NCBI GenBank assembly: GCA_964548365.1
Contig: CAZJRD010000008.1
Span: 16,816-80,815 of the forward strand
Length of the DNA stretch: 64,000 nucleotides
Origin: B46-G9 sp964548365
GTDB taxonomy: Bacteria; Desulfobacterota; DSM-4660; Desulfatiglandales; Desulfatiglandaceae
Direction: 5' to 3'
Part shown: one piece after another, positions 1-9,137 of the stretch
Position numbering within the stretch: position 1 is the first letter of the stretch
How the letters are laid out: every line of letters starts with the position of its first letter
Notes under the pieces: generated by a model
What the model was told of the DNA's origin: nothing
Database searches by the model: none
What the model saw: only the letters and a program-made list of their open reading frames with translations
Position numbers and translations under genes: made by a program

Positions 1-1302
1 CTTGGGGAAGTCATCGAATTCCTGCGGAATCCCGATCACTTCCAGCGGCTGGGAGGGCACATGCCAAAAGGGGTGCTCCTGGTCGGTTCTCCGGGCACGG
101 GAAAAACCCTCCTTGCCCGTGCGGTATCGGGTGAGGCAGGAGTGCCTTTCTTCAACATCAGCGGCTCGGATTTTATTGAAATGTTCGTGGGTGTAGGTGC
201 TGCCCGTGTCCGTGACCTCTTTGAAGAGGCGAGAAAGAAAGCACCATGTATCATTTTCATAGATGAACTTGATGCCATCGGCCGGCAACGGGGGGGGCCA
301 GTGGTCATGGGCGGCCACGACGAGCGGGAACAGACCCTGAACCAGCTCCTGGTTGAAATGGACGGCTTTGATACCAGTAAAGGGGTGGTGGTTATATCGG
401 CCACCAATCGTCCTGAGGTGCTGGACAAGGCCCTGTTACGACCGGGAAGGTTTGACCGGCAGATCGTGGTTGATAAACCCGACCTCCTGGGGAGAATCGA
501 TATCCTGAAGATTCACACCAGTGAATTGACACTGGGACCCAAAGTGGACCTGGAATTAGTGGCCAAGAGGACCCCGGGCTTTGTGGGGGCTGATCTGGCC
601 AATGTCGCCAACGAGGCAGCCATCCTGGCGGCCCGCAAGGATCGCGATGCCATCACCACGGCCGATTTCGAAGCGGCAATAGACAGGATCATTGCGGGCC
701 ACGAAAAGAAGAAAAGCACCTTGGATCCCGAGGAAAAACACCGGGTCTCTTATCATGAATCAGGCCACACCCTGGTTGCGGAGCTTGTCCCCACCGGTGA
801 ACCGGTCCACAAGGTCTCCATCATCCCCCGGGGGATAGGGGCATTGGGGTATACCCTGCAACTCCCTGAAAAGGAGAAATTCCTGGCCACGAAAAACGAA
901 CTCCTCGATCAGATTGCCATCCTTCTGGGGGGCAGGGTTGCGGAAGAAATCGTATTCGGAAATGTCTCCACGGGGGCACAGAATGATCTGGAACGGGCAT
1001 CGGATCTGGCACGAAACATGGTTTGTTCCTATGGCATGAGCGAAAAGATGGGGCCTCTCACGTTCGGGAAAAAACAGACATCCCTGTTCCTGGGGACAGA
1101 ATATGGAGAAGAAAGGAATTACAGTGAAGATACAGCGCGGGAGATAGATGCCGAGGTCAAGAAGGTCATCACAACCAACTATGCGCGGGTCAAGAAGCTC
1201 CTGGGAGAAAAACGCTCCCTGCTGGATGCCCTCGCAACAAAGCTGGAAGAAAAGGAAGTGCTCTCAGGGGAGGAAGTGGAAACAATCGTAAAACAGGCCT
1301 AA
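1..1302 (+). CDS. ftsH: ATP-dependent zinc metalloprotease FtsH, 5' end outside the window
   Basis: Membrane-anchored AAA+ protease that degrades membrane and short-lived cytosolic proteins. The frame is open from base 1, so the N-terminal membrane segments lie upstream. Visible are the Walker A motif GSPGTGKT (about 85-108), Walker B IIFIDELDAIG, the second region of homology ending in RPGRFDR, and the zinc site HESGH at about 754-768. A family-typical third-ligand Asp lies in TGAQNDLERAS. The usual HEAGH is HESGH here, which keeps the HExxH pattern. The end is a normal FtsH C-terminus. It is followed directly by glycosyltransferase remnants with no functional gene. The assignment is secure, but with several FtsH-like paralogues common in this phylum it may not be the main housekeeping copy. 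Confidence 0.93.
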   Translation, partial: LGEVIEFLRNPDHFQRLGGHMPKGVLLVGSPGTGKTLLARAVSGEAGVPFFNISGSDFIEMFVGVGAARVRDLFEEARKKAPCIIFIDELDAIGRQRGGPVVMGGHDEREQTLNQLLVEMDGFDTSKGVVVISATNRPEVLDKALLRPGRFDRQIVVDKPDLLGRIDILKIHTSELTLGPKVDLELVAKRTPGFVGADLANVANEAAILAARKDRDAITTADFEAAIDRIIAGHEKKKSTLDPEEKHRVSYHESGHTLVAELVPTGEPVHKVSIIPRGIGALGYTLQLPEKEKFLATKNELLDQIAILLGGRVAEEIVFGNVSTGAQNDLERASDLARNMVCSYGMSEKMGPLTFGKKQTSLFLGTEYGEERNYSEDTAREIDAEVKKVITTNYARVKKLLGEKRSLLDALATKLEEKEVLSGEEVETIVKQA

Positions 1303-1718
1303 TATCAAAGCATTACGAAAAGGATGGCAGGCCTTTCATACATGGAACAAATGTCACATATGTCGGAAGCGCTGGACCTGAAAAACGTGATCATCTCCTC
1401 GGAGGTGCGTATGCACTCCTCCATCCCATCAATTTCAATGAGCCTCTTGGCCTTTCAATCATTGAAGCCATGGCCTGCGGCACGCCGGTGATCGCTTTCA
1501 ATAAAGGGAGTATGCCCGAATTAATCAAGCATGGGCGCAATGGCTTCCTGGTCCGGACGGTGGATGAAGCGGTCAAGGCGATCCGGGATATCCCGCCCAT
1601 CGAAAGGCTTGCCTGCAGAAAATGGGTGGAAGGGCGTTTCACGGTGGATCGCATGGTGGAAGAGTATATCGGAGTGTACCGGAAAATACTAAGAATGAGG
1701 AAGCGAGAACCTTCATGA
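1303..1718 (+). pseudogene. Glycosyltransferase family 4 remnant, C-terminal part only
   Basis: An open frame with no start codon of its own begins right behind the ftsH stop. It reads as the last 130 or so residues of a GT4 enzyme. Recognisable pieces are VTYVGSAGPEKRDHLLGGA, the donor-binding stretch NEPLGLSIIEAMACGTPVIA, and the closing GFLVRTVDEAVKAI region. The N-terminal acceptor domain is absent, so this is a 5'-truncated gene. Its stop overlaps by 4 bases the ATG of the next remnant, which suggests the two once formed an operon. Homology is read from motif similarity only. Confidence 0.75.
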
Positions 1719-1940
1719 GCAACATAAAATCGATCATTAAAAGATATCCGAAAAATCCCATCATCACCCCTGACGATGTCCCCTTTAGATGACTCCTACG
1801 CCCTCACGTACAGTGCCTATTCACGCTACGGCGCTCGCATCGCACTCGCACGAACAAGAGACTTTGAACACATCGATCGCATAGGACTGAAAAGCCAGGC
1901 AGACATGTGAAATTGCGTCATTTTCCCTGAAAAGATTCGG
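1715..1940 (+). pseudogene. GH130-like glycosidase/phosphorylase remnant
   Basis: Starts at an ATG overlapping the previous stop. The first residues, RYPKNPIITPDDVPF, match the family N-terminus, then a stop follows. In other frames the sequence continues with a middle segment (DSYALTYSAYSRYGARIALA) and, past another stop, NCVIFPEK. These pieces are in family order, but most of the gene is missing, so internal deletions plus stops or frameshifts are inferred. The next glycosyltransferase homology begins abruptly near 1940. GH130 members act on beta-mannosides; no activity is possible here. Confidence 0.6.
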
Positions 1941-2545
1941 AGGGGAAGAAGGATCTTATATCGTAGGCATGCTGAAGACCTTGCGCATGCCGGTCATCTG
2001 CAATCTCCACACCATTATCAAAGAACCAGACCCAGGACAGGCGTTCATTATCCAGGAAATATCTCGTCTTTCCGACCGGCTCCTGGCCATGAGCCACAAA
2101 GCGAGAGAACTCCTTATGGACATCTATAATGTCCCCGGAGACAAGATTACATTCAAACCGCTGAAGATGGACATCTGTCCATCATCGGAAATGCAGGATG
2201 GTATCCACGAGGGGGCGAAAAGGCCAATTTTGATCAACAACCCATTGAGGCCATGAGTCTTATTGATGCCTGCTGCGATGTCTATATTTCAACGGGGGCA
2301 CAAGATGGTTTCAAGAGGCCCAGCACTGCCTCGGTTGGTTTCTTGGCCGAAATGATCTGAATGTGCCCGTGCATGATTTCGAAGCCGGGGGATGCTGCGA
2401 AGGCCTTCAACCTGATGGCGTCAACGAAAACCAAGGGGCGGAATCAACAATAAGTTGCCTCATTTCCTTCCTCAAAATGTATGAGGTCATGGGGATGCAT
2501 AACCTCCTTGCCGACAAAAAAGCCATTTTCGGTGGAGAAAATTAA
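1941..2545 (+). pseudogene. Second glycosyltransferase family 4 remnant with internal deletions
   Basis: About 75 residues read as the N-terminal domain of a GT4 enzyme (LKTLRMPVICNLHTIIKEP, then the RLSDRLLAMSHKARELL helix). The frame then loses similarity and stops. A separate frame near 2230-2360 and another at 2363-2545 follow. The last contains GGCCEGLQPDGVNENQGAES, which resembles a C-terminal domain I associate with some GT4 proteins. I infer one original gene with several deletions. There is no intact donor-binding site. Confidence 0.5.
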
Positions 2546-2578
2546 TTTGATCGAGGCAGAAGTGGTACATCCCTATTC

Positions 2579-2944
2579 TCATTCATTTAGCAATTTCTTG
2601 ACACAGACCTTGAGATCCGCGATTTTTACCGGTTTCGCAAAAAAGTCATCCGCACTTTTTCGAAAGGCTTCAACAGCGGCATCCATGCTTGCAAATGCGG
2701 TAATCATGATCACTTTGATTTCCGGAGACTCCTTTTTTATGGTATTCAGGACCTCCATGCCATCAATATCCTTCATCTTCAGATCAGTAATGACCACATC
2801 AAATTTTTCTTCTTTTAGTCTCTCAAAGGCCAGCTTTGCATCCAAAAAGGCCTCCACCACGTACCCGTCTTGCCCGAAAGAACTTTTTATCATTTTGCCT
2901 ACGATGTTTTCATCATCAATTACCATGATTTTGTGGCCGTTCAT
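2579..2944 (-). CDS. Single-domain response regulator (receiver)
   Basis: A 121-residue CheY-like receiver without an output domain. The acidic pocket is D10/D11, the phosphorylation site is D54 in VITDLKM, and the switch residues are T82 and K104. The start overlaps the end of the upstream histidine kinase by 29 bases, so the two are translationally coupled and almost certainly form one two-component pair. Lacking a DNA-binding domain, it probably acts by protein contact or as a phosphorelay intermediate. Its target is not evident from this window. Confidence 0.9.
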   Translation of the reverse strand: MNGHKIMVIDDENIVGKMIKSSFGQDGYVVEAFLDAKLAFERLKEEKFDVVITDLKMKDIDGMEVLNTIKKESPEIKVIMITAFASMDAAVEAFRKSADDFFAKPVKIADLKVCVKKLLNE

Positions 2945-4358
2945 TTTTGCCCTCCTTTGTTCTATGAACAGGTAATTCTATCGTGAACGTTGTTCCAACT
3001 CCCACTTTGCTTTTCACCTCTATTGACCCTTTATGCTTTTTAATGATGCCATAACTGATGGACAACCCTAAGCCCGTCCCCTCCGTACCCTTGGTACTGA
3101 AGAACGGATCAAATATGTGTTCCAGAAATTCAGGGGGAATTCCTTTCCCGGTGTCTTCAATCTCTATTATAATATGATTTTTTTCTTCCGCAAGATTCGT
3201 TCGAAGGAAAACCGAGTCTCCCGGAGACATTGCGTGAATGGCGTTGGTGACCAGATTCACCAACACTTCACGAATTTTATTTTCATCAATGAAAACAGAC
3301 GGTAGTTTGTCTTGAAGGTCTAACTCGGTCTTAATCCCGGACACATCGAGCATATTCTGCACCAGCTTCAGGAAGCTTCTTATGACATCATTGATATCAG
3401 AAATCTTAAAATCTCTTTCTTTTGTTCTGGAAAAATCCAAGAGATCCTGGACAATTCTCCTGATCCTCTCGCTCTCCTCCAGGATTGTTGTTACGTAATC
3501 AACTTTATCTTCCTCTGAAAGATGCTCCAGGAGTTCCAAATAGGTCTGGGCCACCATGGAAATATTGTTGAGCGGGTTCCCCAACTCGTGTGCCACGCCC
3601 GCAGTAAGCGTTCCCAAGGATGCCAGTTTTCTCGACTGGATGAGCTGTTCATGCCCGGTTTTCAGTTCTTCACACATTGCATTAATGGCCGCCATGGCGG
3701 AACCCAGCTCATTTCGCGGTATCTTTCCTTTAATATTCGCAAAGTTTCCTGCGGATATGGAATTTGCCGTTCTCTCTATCCGCCGCAGATTCTTGAACAT
3801 CCGTGAGAAAAACAAATAACTGCTCATGATGGCGACAAAAATAACAAGGCCAAAAAAAGACAATAATGTCCTTTTTGAAGCAGAAATAATGTTATTCACT
3901 TCCTGCCGCTCAACCCTTACCATGCGCTCAGAAAACAGTCGTAATGCCCTGCCTGATTCCCGGATGCTTTCTTCTACTCTGCTTTTATCCTCAATTCTTT
4001 CATCGCTCTTCCCTACCTTCTCAATTGCCTCCTCATATCGCTTGAGATTCAATTGAAGTTTCCCAAAATTTTTGTTGCCGATGGCCTTGATAATATTTGG
4101 TTTCATACTTTCAATGGTCAGATAGCTCTCCTGGATCTGCTCTTTGATGCCTGGAAGGGTTCCATGGTCTTTATAGAGGAAGTAATTCTTCTCCGAAAGT
4201 CGTATTTCGAGAAACGATGCATTGAGGGTGTCCGCTATTTCAACAAAACGCAACTTAGCGAGAAGCAGGTCAAATTCATGGTAAGAGAACACGGCTACCA
4301 CGATGATAGAAATGATGCCGAGACTATTTGCAAGTATGATTTTGTGTACCAGCTTCAT
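2916..4358 (-). CDS. Membrane sensor histidine kinase
   Basis: A 480-residue sensor kinase. A membrane segment spans about residues 7-26. An extracytoplasmic helical sensor of about 135 residues follows, then a second membrane segment (about 165-184) and a HAMP-like region. The HisKA box VAHELGNPLNNI carries phospho-acceptor H257. The ATPase domain shows N, G1 (DTGKGIPPEF) and G2 (GTGLGLSIS) motifs. The sensor domain has no family I recognise and may be a four-helix-bundle type. It is co-transcribed with the receiver that overlaps its 3' end. The signal is unknown. Confidence 0.92.
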   Translation of the reverse strand: MKLVHKIILANSLGIISIIVVAVFSYHEFDLLLAKLRFVEIADTLNASFLEIRLSEKNYFLYKDHGTLPGIKEQIQESYLTIESMKPNIIKAIGNKNFGKLQLNLKRYEEAIEKVGKSDERIEDKSRVEESIRESGRALRLFSERMVRVERQEVNNIISASKRTLLSFFGLVIFVAIMSSYLFFSRMFKNLRRIERTANSISAGNFANIKGKIPRNELGSAMAAINAMCEELKTGHEQLIQSRKLASLGTLTAGVAHELGNPLNNISMVAQTYLELLEHLSEEDKVDYVTTILEESERIRRIVQDLLDFSRTKERDFKISDINDVIRSFLKLVQNMLDVSGIKTELDLQDKLPSVFIDENKIREVLVNLVTNAIHAMSPGDSVFLRTNLAEEKNHIIIEIEDTGKGIPPEFLEHIFDPFFSTKGTEGTGLGLSISYGIIKKHKGSIEVKSKVGVGTTFTIELPVHRTKEGKNERPQNHGN

Positions 4359-4469
4359 GGCTATTATGTCTTCCGCCTTCGAAAGCTCTTCACCACATCC
4401 ACGGATATTTGACGATTCGGGAAAACCTGGAGCTGAACCCCTTGTCCGTGACCAAAGTTATCATGCTCA

Positions 4470-5264
4470 CTAAAGGGGTATAACGTTCACATACACCTCT
4501 TTTACGCCGGGCATTTCCATGAGGATGGAACGGATGTCATCCGTCAGCGCTTCCTCTTGCTCTAAATTTCGTTTTATATGGACGGTGACTATCCCGTCCT
4601 TGACAGAAACCTCCACATCAGCATAGAAATTCATCAGATCTGATTTTACCTTTGCGCCGAGGCCTTCATCTCTTAAAGTCCTCAGCGTCTCAGCGTTTAT
4701 TTGAAAGGAAGGGAGCCTCACCGTGGTCAGGATCTTTTCGACCGCATCGTCAATGGTAAGTCTCCCGATCACTATCCCAAGGTCATACATGCTGAGGTCC
4801 CAGGGGTCCTTGCCGTGGAAATACATTGCCCATTTTTTCCGTTCTTTATCAAATTTCTCAATAAGTTTTTCTGCTTCCTTTTTCGAGACATCTTCCCTTT
4901 GCATGATTTCCTTTACCCGTTCGTCGATGGTGGCAGAAATCATGACCCTCAAAACATTTGGGATCCCCTCCAGCAAAAAATGGCCGGCAAGCGCATGATA
5001 AACCACATTATCTCGTGCCGCAAAATCCAAAAGCGCAGAGCGGATGTAGGCGACGTACTTCTTTTTTCCATAGCTAAACCGGTCCCGAAGCGTCAGCGCA
5101 TTTTCAACAGCCTGACGCAGCCAATTTTCCGGAATATCAAATTGCTGTGAGGCCAGACTGATAACTTCTTCGGAGATACATTCATAGTTCAGTTCCTGCG
5201 CTACTTTTTCAGCGATCTTTTTGCCATGACTATAAGAAGCCCTGGCGATGGCGATGATAGACAT
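4470..5264 (-). CDS. Cytidylate-kinase-like protein with BON-like C-terminus, paralogue 1
   Basis: 264 residues and the first of three paralogues in the window. The N-terminal 180 or so residues match the cytidylate kinase-like family (AAK_6/PF13189 type). The P-loop position reads ARASYSHGKK instead of a canonical GxxGxGK[ST]. Conserved family blocks include DNVVYHALAGHF, an RV.E.M.RE..S.KEAE helix and KKWAMYFHGKDPWD. The last 65 or so residues look like a BON domain. It follows the DUF1634-like gene by 79 bases on the same strand, so it probably belongs to the exporter operon. This copy is the most divergent of the three. Its substrate is unknown and it should not be equated with Cmk. Confidence 0.75.
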   Translation of the reverse strand: MSIIAIARASYSHGKKIAEKVAQELNYECISEEVISLASQQFDIPENWLRQAVENALTLRDRFSYGKKKYVAYIRSALLDFAARDNVVYHALAGHFLLEGIPNVLRVMISATIDERVKEIMQREDVSKKEAEKLIEKFDKERKKWAMYFHGKDPWDLSMYDLGIVIGRLTIDDAVEKILTTVRLPSFQINAETLRTLRDEGLGAKVKSDLMNFYADVEVSVKDGIVTVHIKRNLEQEEALTDDIRSILMEMPGVKEVYVNVIPL

Positions 5265-5343
5265 GCTGACCTCCCTTGGTTTACAAAATCAAAAAGCAAA
5301 ACCTAAAAAATGCCCTCAGCACCTTGCTCTCATGGGTATTTCA

Positions 5344-5763
5344 TTAGCCTATGGGAATAAGCCCCAATACCCCGGTCAAAACGATTATGCCGCAAACCAG
5401 GGCCAACGACCCATATAGTTTGTCTCCCTCCTTGAAAAGAACTGCAGAGGAGAGAAAAAGCGCCGGCACCACTGAAAAAACCGCCAGAGAGATTCCAAAG
5501 GAAGTCAAACCATCTCCGGTCGTTAGGTAGGAAAAGTACCAGTGCCCCATGGGGAGTGAACCGGTAATGCCCTTCCAAATTTGAGAAGGAGACTTGCCCG
5601 CCCATACTGAAGACAGCCAATAGGAAACAGGCACGTAGTTATTCCTAGTTATGAAGGCCATCACAGAGCCGGCAATGACGATCAAAGAGCCTAACATCAC
5701 TCCCCAGTAGATGATCTGCCCATAGACCAAGCCGGCAAAAGGAGCTTTTAATTTATCTTTCAT
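5344..5763 (-). CDS. Small integral membrane protein, DUF1634-like
   Basis: 139 residues with three hydrophobic segments: about 14-35, a central one after GLTSFGISLAV, and one at the C-terminus. The final EGDKLYGSLALVCGII block resembles DUF1634 proteins, often encoded beside TauE/SafE-type transporters; that family link is my judgement. I chose the internal ATG at 5763 because AGGAGG sits 6 bases upstream, while a longer frame starting at 5817 would overlap the exporter gene. It follows the exporter gene by 25 bases on the same strand and may be an accessory subunit. Confidence 0.7.
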   Translation of the reverse strand: MKDKLKAPFAGLVYGQIIYWGVMLGSLIVIAGSVMAFITRNNYVPVSYWLSSVWAGKSPSQIWKGITGSLPMGHWYFSYLTTGDGLTSFGISLAVFSVVPALFLSSAVLFKEGDKLYGSLALVCGIIVLTGVLGLIPIG

Positions 5764-5788
5764 AATTTCCTCCTGCAGATGGGTATAG

Positions 5789-6886
5789 TTACCCCAGGAT
5801 AGGAATGTGGATCCCAAATGCGCCTTCCAACCCGCGTGCGATAAGTTTTACGGATGAAAGAATGAGAATAAAAATCAGGATCTTCCGCACAAAACCTGCC
5901 CTGATCCTGATTAAGAGATGCGCTCCCAAAATACCACCCACCACATGCCCCAGCATCCAGGGGGCTGCGAGAATGGCAACAAGTGCTCCATACGTGATAT
6001 ATGTCCAGATGGCGGTAGCATCACTGATGGCCAGGAGCACCCCACTGCAAGCGGCCGCGATCTTTACCGGCGCCATCATGACAAGGTTAAGCGTTGCGGT
6101 GAGAAAGGCCCCGCCTCCCATGCCGAAAAATCCCCCTATAAAGCCAAGAAAAATAAAAATAAATGCTCCCGGAAGCGCCCGCACCAACTGGTAGTCAACA
6201 ACTTTTCCAAGAGAGCCCTCCCAATAGGAGCCCTCCAGTCCAAGCTTCTTGGAAAGTGGATCAATGTGGTCCGGTTCAGGATATTCTGTTTTGCCTCCGC
6301 CCGTGAATAAAAACCAGGCAATAACAAGCATGAGAACTCCAAGAGACAGACGAACCAAACCATCGCCTACTGCACCCAGGGCGTCGTGCAGATATATGGC
6401 ACACACGCTTCCTGCAAGGGCACCAATGGTGATGGGTACCCCACAAAAAAACACGACTCGCAGGTTGGCCAGCCTGCTTTTCATAAAGGGTCCCGAAGAA
6501 ATCAATCCCCCAAACATGGCCACCACCAGACCCGTGGCCCTGATGACCAGACTGTCCATGGAGGTAAAACCGAGCATGATGGGCGTAAAGATGACTCCTC
6601 CCCCTATGCCCGCGATAACGGCTATGATGGCGATGGCGGTGCTTATCAGAAATGAGCCCACAATAATGAGCCACATAGAAAACGGATCAAGGATCTGGGT
6701 CCCTTGGACTTTTGAAAATACGGCCATGACAATATAGCCACCAATGATTAACATGAGCAGAATGGATAACTCAGGAACACTGGTTACCAGACGCGTGATT
6801 ACGCCTTTTCTTTTGCCCCTTCCAGTTCTCTTTTCATCTTCTCCTTTTTGCTCTATAGCACCTGACATCGGCTCTGCATGCCCCAT
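5789..6886 (-). CDS. Sulfite exporter TauE/SafE (TSUP) family transporter
   Basis: 365 residues with about nine hydrophobic segments. Two glycine-rich repeats typical of TSUP proteins are present (IAVIAGIGGGVIFTPIM and FLGFIGGFFGMGGGAF). TSUP members move sulfite, sulfoacetate or other small organosulfur anions. The start at 6886 is supported by GGGGAGG 8 bases upstream; an in-frame start 57 bases further out lacks one. First gene of an apparent operon with the DUF1634-like protein and kinase-like paralogue 1. In a putative sulfate reducer a sulfur anion is plausible but unproven. Confidence 0.85.
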   Translation of the reverse strand: MGHAEPMSGAIEQKGEDEKRTGRGKRKGVITRLVTSVPELSILLMLIIGGYIVMAVFSKVQGTQILDPFSMWLIIVGSFLISTAIAIIAVIAGIGGGVIFTPIMLGFTSMDSLVIRATGLVVAMFGGLISSGPFMKSRLANLRVVFFCGVPITIGALAGSVCAIYLHDALGAVGDGLVRLSLGVLMLVIAWFLFTGGGKTEYPEPDHIDPLSKKLGLEGSYWEGSLGKVVDYQLVRALPGAFIFIFLGFIGGFFGMGGGAFLTATLNLVMMAPVKIAAACSGVLLAISDATAIWTYITYGALVAILAAPWMLGHVVGGILGAHLLIRIRAGFVRKILIFILILSSVKLIARGLEGAFGIHIPILG

Positions 6887-7164
6887 ATGAAATGCCTCCC
6901 CAATTTGGTCCTGACCTGCAGCAAATAAAATGAAGGACCGCACTCTTCAGAATAGGTTTTTTCGTACTCCACTCTCGCTCTAAGAGATCACTGTTTTTGG
7001 TGTAGTATCAGCAAGATTCATCTCGGTTACAAGTCTTCTATGACTTGAGACATCAATATCTCAGGAGAAAGATGTTCTTGCAGGTGATCTGGCAAAGAAA
7101 TAAGCAAATCCGTTGTGCCTCCCTTATTTCTCGTTCATGGTCTGTCAAGTGATTGCCAAAACTA

Positions 7165-7971
7165 TTAATCACCAAGGTCCTTGGGCTTCACACCCACCCG
7201 CACTTCCTTTACTCCTTCCACAGATTTTGCAATCGCTTCGATATCTTTGGTGAGCCTTTCTCCTTCGGTGAGCAATGCAGCCGTATGCACCTGCACCATC
7301 CCGTCGGAAGCGACAACATCAACGTCGGGCTCCATATCCATGAGCGCAGCCTTCACCTCGGCTGCAATACACAGGTCTTCCATGGCCTGCTGTGATGCAG
7401 GGGTTGTTCTAAACGTATCAAGGGCCGCGGTATTGCAGATAACATCGGCGGCATCATCTGTTGTCATCTTTCTGATGTGGGTCACGATATCATAAAGGCC
7501 CGGATCCCAGGAATCTATTCCATAGAGGTGTTTGCTCCATTTTCTTCGTTCTTCATCATCCTGTTTTATAATGCGAAGGGCCTCCTTCCTGGAAATGCCT
7601 TCACGTTCCACCTCACTCTTCACGCGCTCATCAAGGTCGGCAATGACTCTGACTTTCAGCACATGAGGAACATCTTTTACGAAAAAATGGCCGGCGAGCC
7701 CATAATAAACCACATTATCCTTCCGGAAGTGTCGAAGAATTGCGGACCGTATAAAAGCAATGTATCTCTCCTTTTTGTAGCCGATTCGATCGAGGATAGA
7801 TGGCGCATCATGAATAGCCCGGACCAGCTTGATCTCAGCAACATTGAAATCTTTTGAAGCCTCCAGAAGCACATCGCGTGAAAGACATTCGTACCCAAGC
7901 CTTTCACCCACTTTTTCCGCCACCTCTTTCCCTTTGCTGTACGACCCACGTGATATGGTAATGACTGACAT
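7165..7971 (-). CDS. Cytidylate-kinase-like protein with BON-like C-terminus, paralogue 2
   Basis: 268 residues, clearly similar to the copy at 10925-11731 and less so to that at 4470-5264. The start SVITISRGSYSKGKEVAEKV keeps a glycine/lysine loop but lacks the Ser/Thr after the P-loop lysine. Family blocks DNVVYYGLAGHFFV, RRKWSKHLYGIDSWDPGLYD and an SQQAMEDL helix precede a BON-like tail. The ATG at 7971 has AGGAGG 8 bases upstream and is preferred over one 51 bases earlier. It stands alone, divergent from the radical SAM gene. Probably a nucleotide-dependent phosphotransferase of unknown substrate. Confidence 0.75.
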   Translation of the reverse strand: MSVITISRGSYSKGKEVAEKVGERLGYECLSRDVLLEASKDFNVAEIKLVRAIHDAPSILDRIGYKKERYIAFIRSAILRHFRKDNVVYYGLAGHFFVKDVPHVLKVRVIADLDERVKSEVEREGISRKEALRIIKQDDEERRKWSKHLYGIDSWDPGLYDIVTHIRKMTTDDAADVICNTAALDTFRTTPASQQAMEDLCIAAEVKAALMDMEPDVDVVASDGMVQVHTAALLTEGERLTKDIEAIAKSVEGVKEVRVGVKPKDLGD

Positions 7972-8183
7972 CTCCGCTCCTCCTTTCCTCTCCGCCTGTG
8001 ACACATCGCCTCGACTGAGCAACGCACTTTCTTGAGAAACTCCTCTCCAAATGTCACTATATGCTTCTACTACATTGAATGCAATATCAGAAATTTTCTT
8101 GACTTCTCCATGAAATGAAGATTTTCTATTCCTGATTCAATCAAATCAGGCCGTGCCTTGAAGGGTAAGGAGGCGAGGAAGTT

Positions 8184-9137
8184 ATGGGCAAGAAGTATCA
8201 CTATTTATTCGGACCGGTCCCATCGCGGCGTTTCGGGCGCTCATTGGGGGTGGATTTGAGCAAACCGAAGACGTGCAGCCTGGACTGCGTCTTCTGCCAG
8301 ATCGGACGCACCAGCAGCTTATCTGTGGAGAGAAAAGAGTACGTATCCACCGGGGATGTGATTTCCGAACTGAAAGACTGGCTGAAAACGGACGGGCAGG
8401 CCGATTACATCACCCTCTCCGGTTCCGGGGAGCCCACCCTCCATTCCCATTTTGGAGAGGTTCTGGCGTTTATTCGTGAAAACAGCTCTATTCCCGCGTT
8501 GCTCCTGACCAACGGGACCATGCTCTATCTTCCCGAGGTTCGAAAAGCTGCTTCTCATGCCAGTATTGTCAAGGCATCTCTTTCCGCGTGGGATAATGCA
8601 TCCTATGCCCTGGTGAACCGCCCGCATCCGGACCTGCTCTTTGACCTGCTGGTGGAAGGCGAAAAGGTCTTCCGGGCTGAGTACACCGGAAAACTATTTC
8701 TGGAAGTCTTTCTCATCAAAGGAATGAATGCTCGGCCTGAAGAGGTGAAGAGGATTGCGGCCCTGGCACACGACATCAACCCTGATCGGGTCCAACTGAA
8801 TACCGCTGTTCGACCGCCGGCCGAGGATTACGCCCTTCCCCTTACCAGGGAAGAAATGGAAGGCCTCTCCGGACTGTTCGACCCAGAGGCGGAAATTATT
8901 GCCGAATTCACGGCAAGGCATGGAAGCCATTTTGAAGCAAACCAGGATGCCATTCTCGCCATGTTGGAAAGACGGCCGTGTACCGCTGAGCAAATTGCGG
9001 AAGTCTTTGGGATGCATCTGAACGAAGTTTCAAAATACCTGGGTAAGTTGACTGGAAACCAACAGATCACTTTAGAACAAAGAAACGGACTGACCTACTA
9101 TACTGTCCCTTCCAAAAAGAGGAGGAGAAACGCATGA
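8184..9137 (+). CDS. Radical SAM protein of the COG0731 type
   Basis: 317 residues. The [4Fe-4S]/SAM motif is C31-x3-C35-x2-C38 (CSLDCVFC), preceded by FGPVPSRRFGRSLGVD, a hallmark of this group. TLSGSGEPTLH contains the SAM-contacting GGE-like motif. About 70 C-terminal residues resemble a winged helix (RRPCTAEQIAEVFGMHLNEV). The radical chemistry is unknown for most members. Its stop overlaps the start of the following flavoprotein gene by 4 bases, so the two are co-translated. RBS: AAGGAGG upstream of the ATG. Confidence 0.88.
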   Translation: MGKKYHYLFGPVPSRRFGRSLGVDLSKPKTCSLDCVFCQIGRTSSLSVERKEYVSTGDVISELKDWLKTDGQADYITLSGSGEPTLHSHFGEVLAFIRENSSIPALLLTNGTMLYLPEVRKAASHASIVKASLSAWDNASYALVNRPHPDLLFDLLVEGEKVFRAEYTGKLFLEVFLIKGMNARPEEVKRIAALAHDINPDRVQLNTAVRPPAEDYALPLTREEMEGLSGLFDPEAEIIAEFTARHGSHFEANQDAILAMLERRPCTAEQIAEVFGMHLNEVSKYLGKLTGNQQITLEQRNGLTYYTVPSKKRRRNA

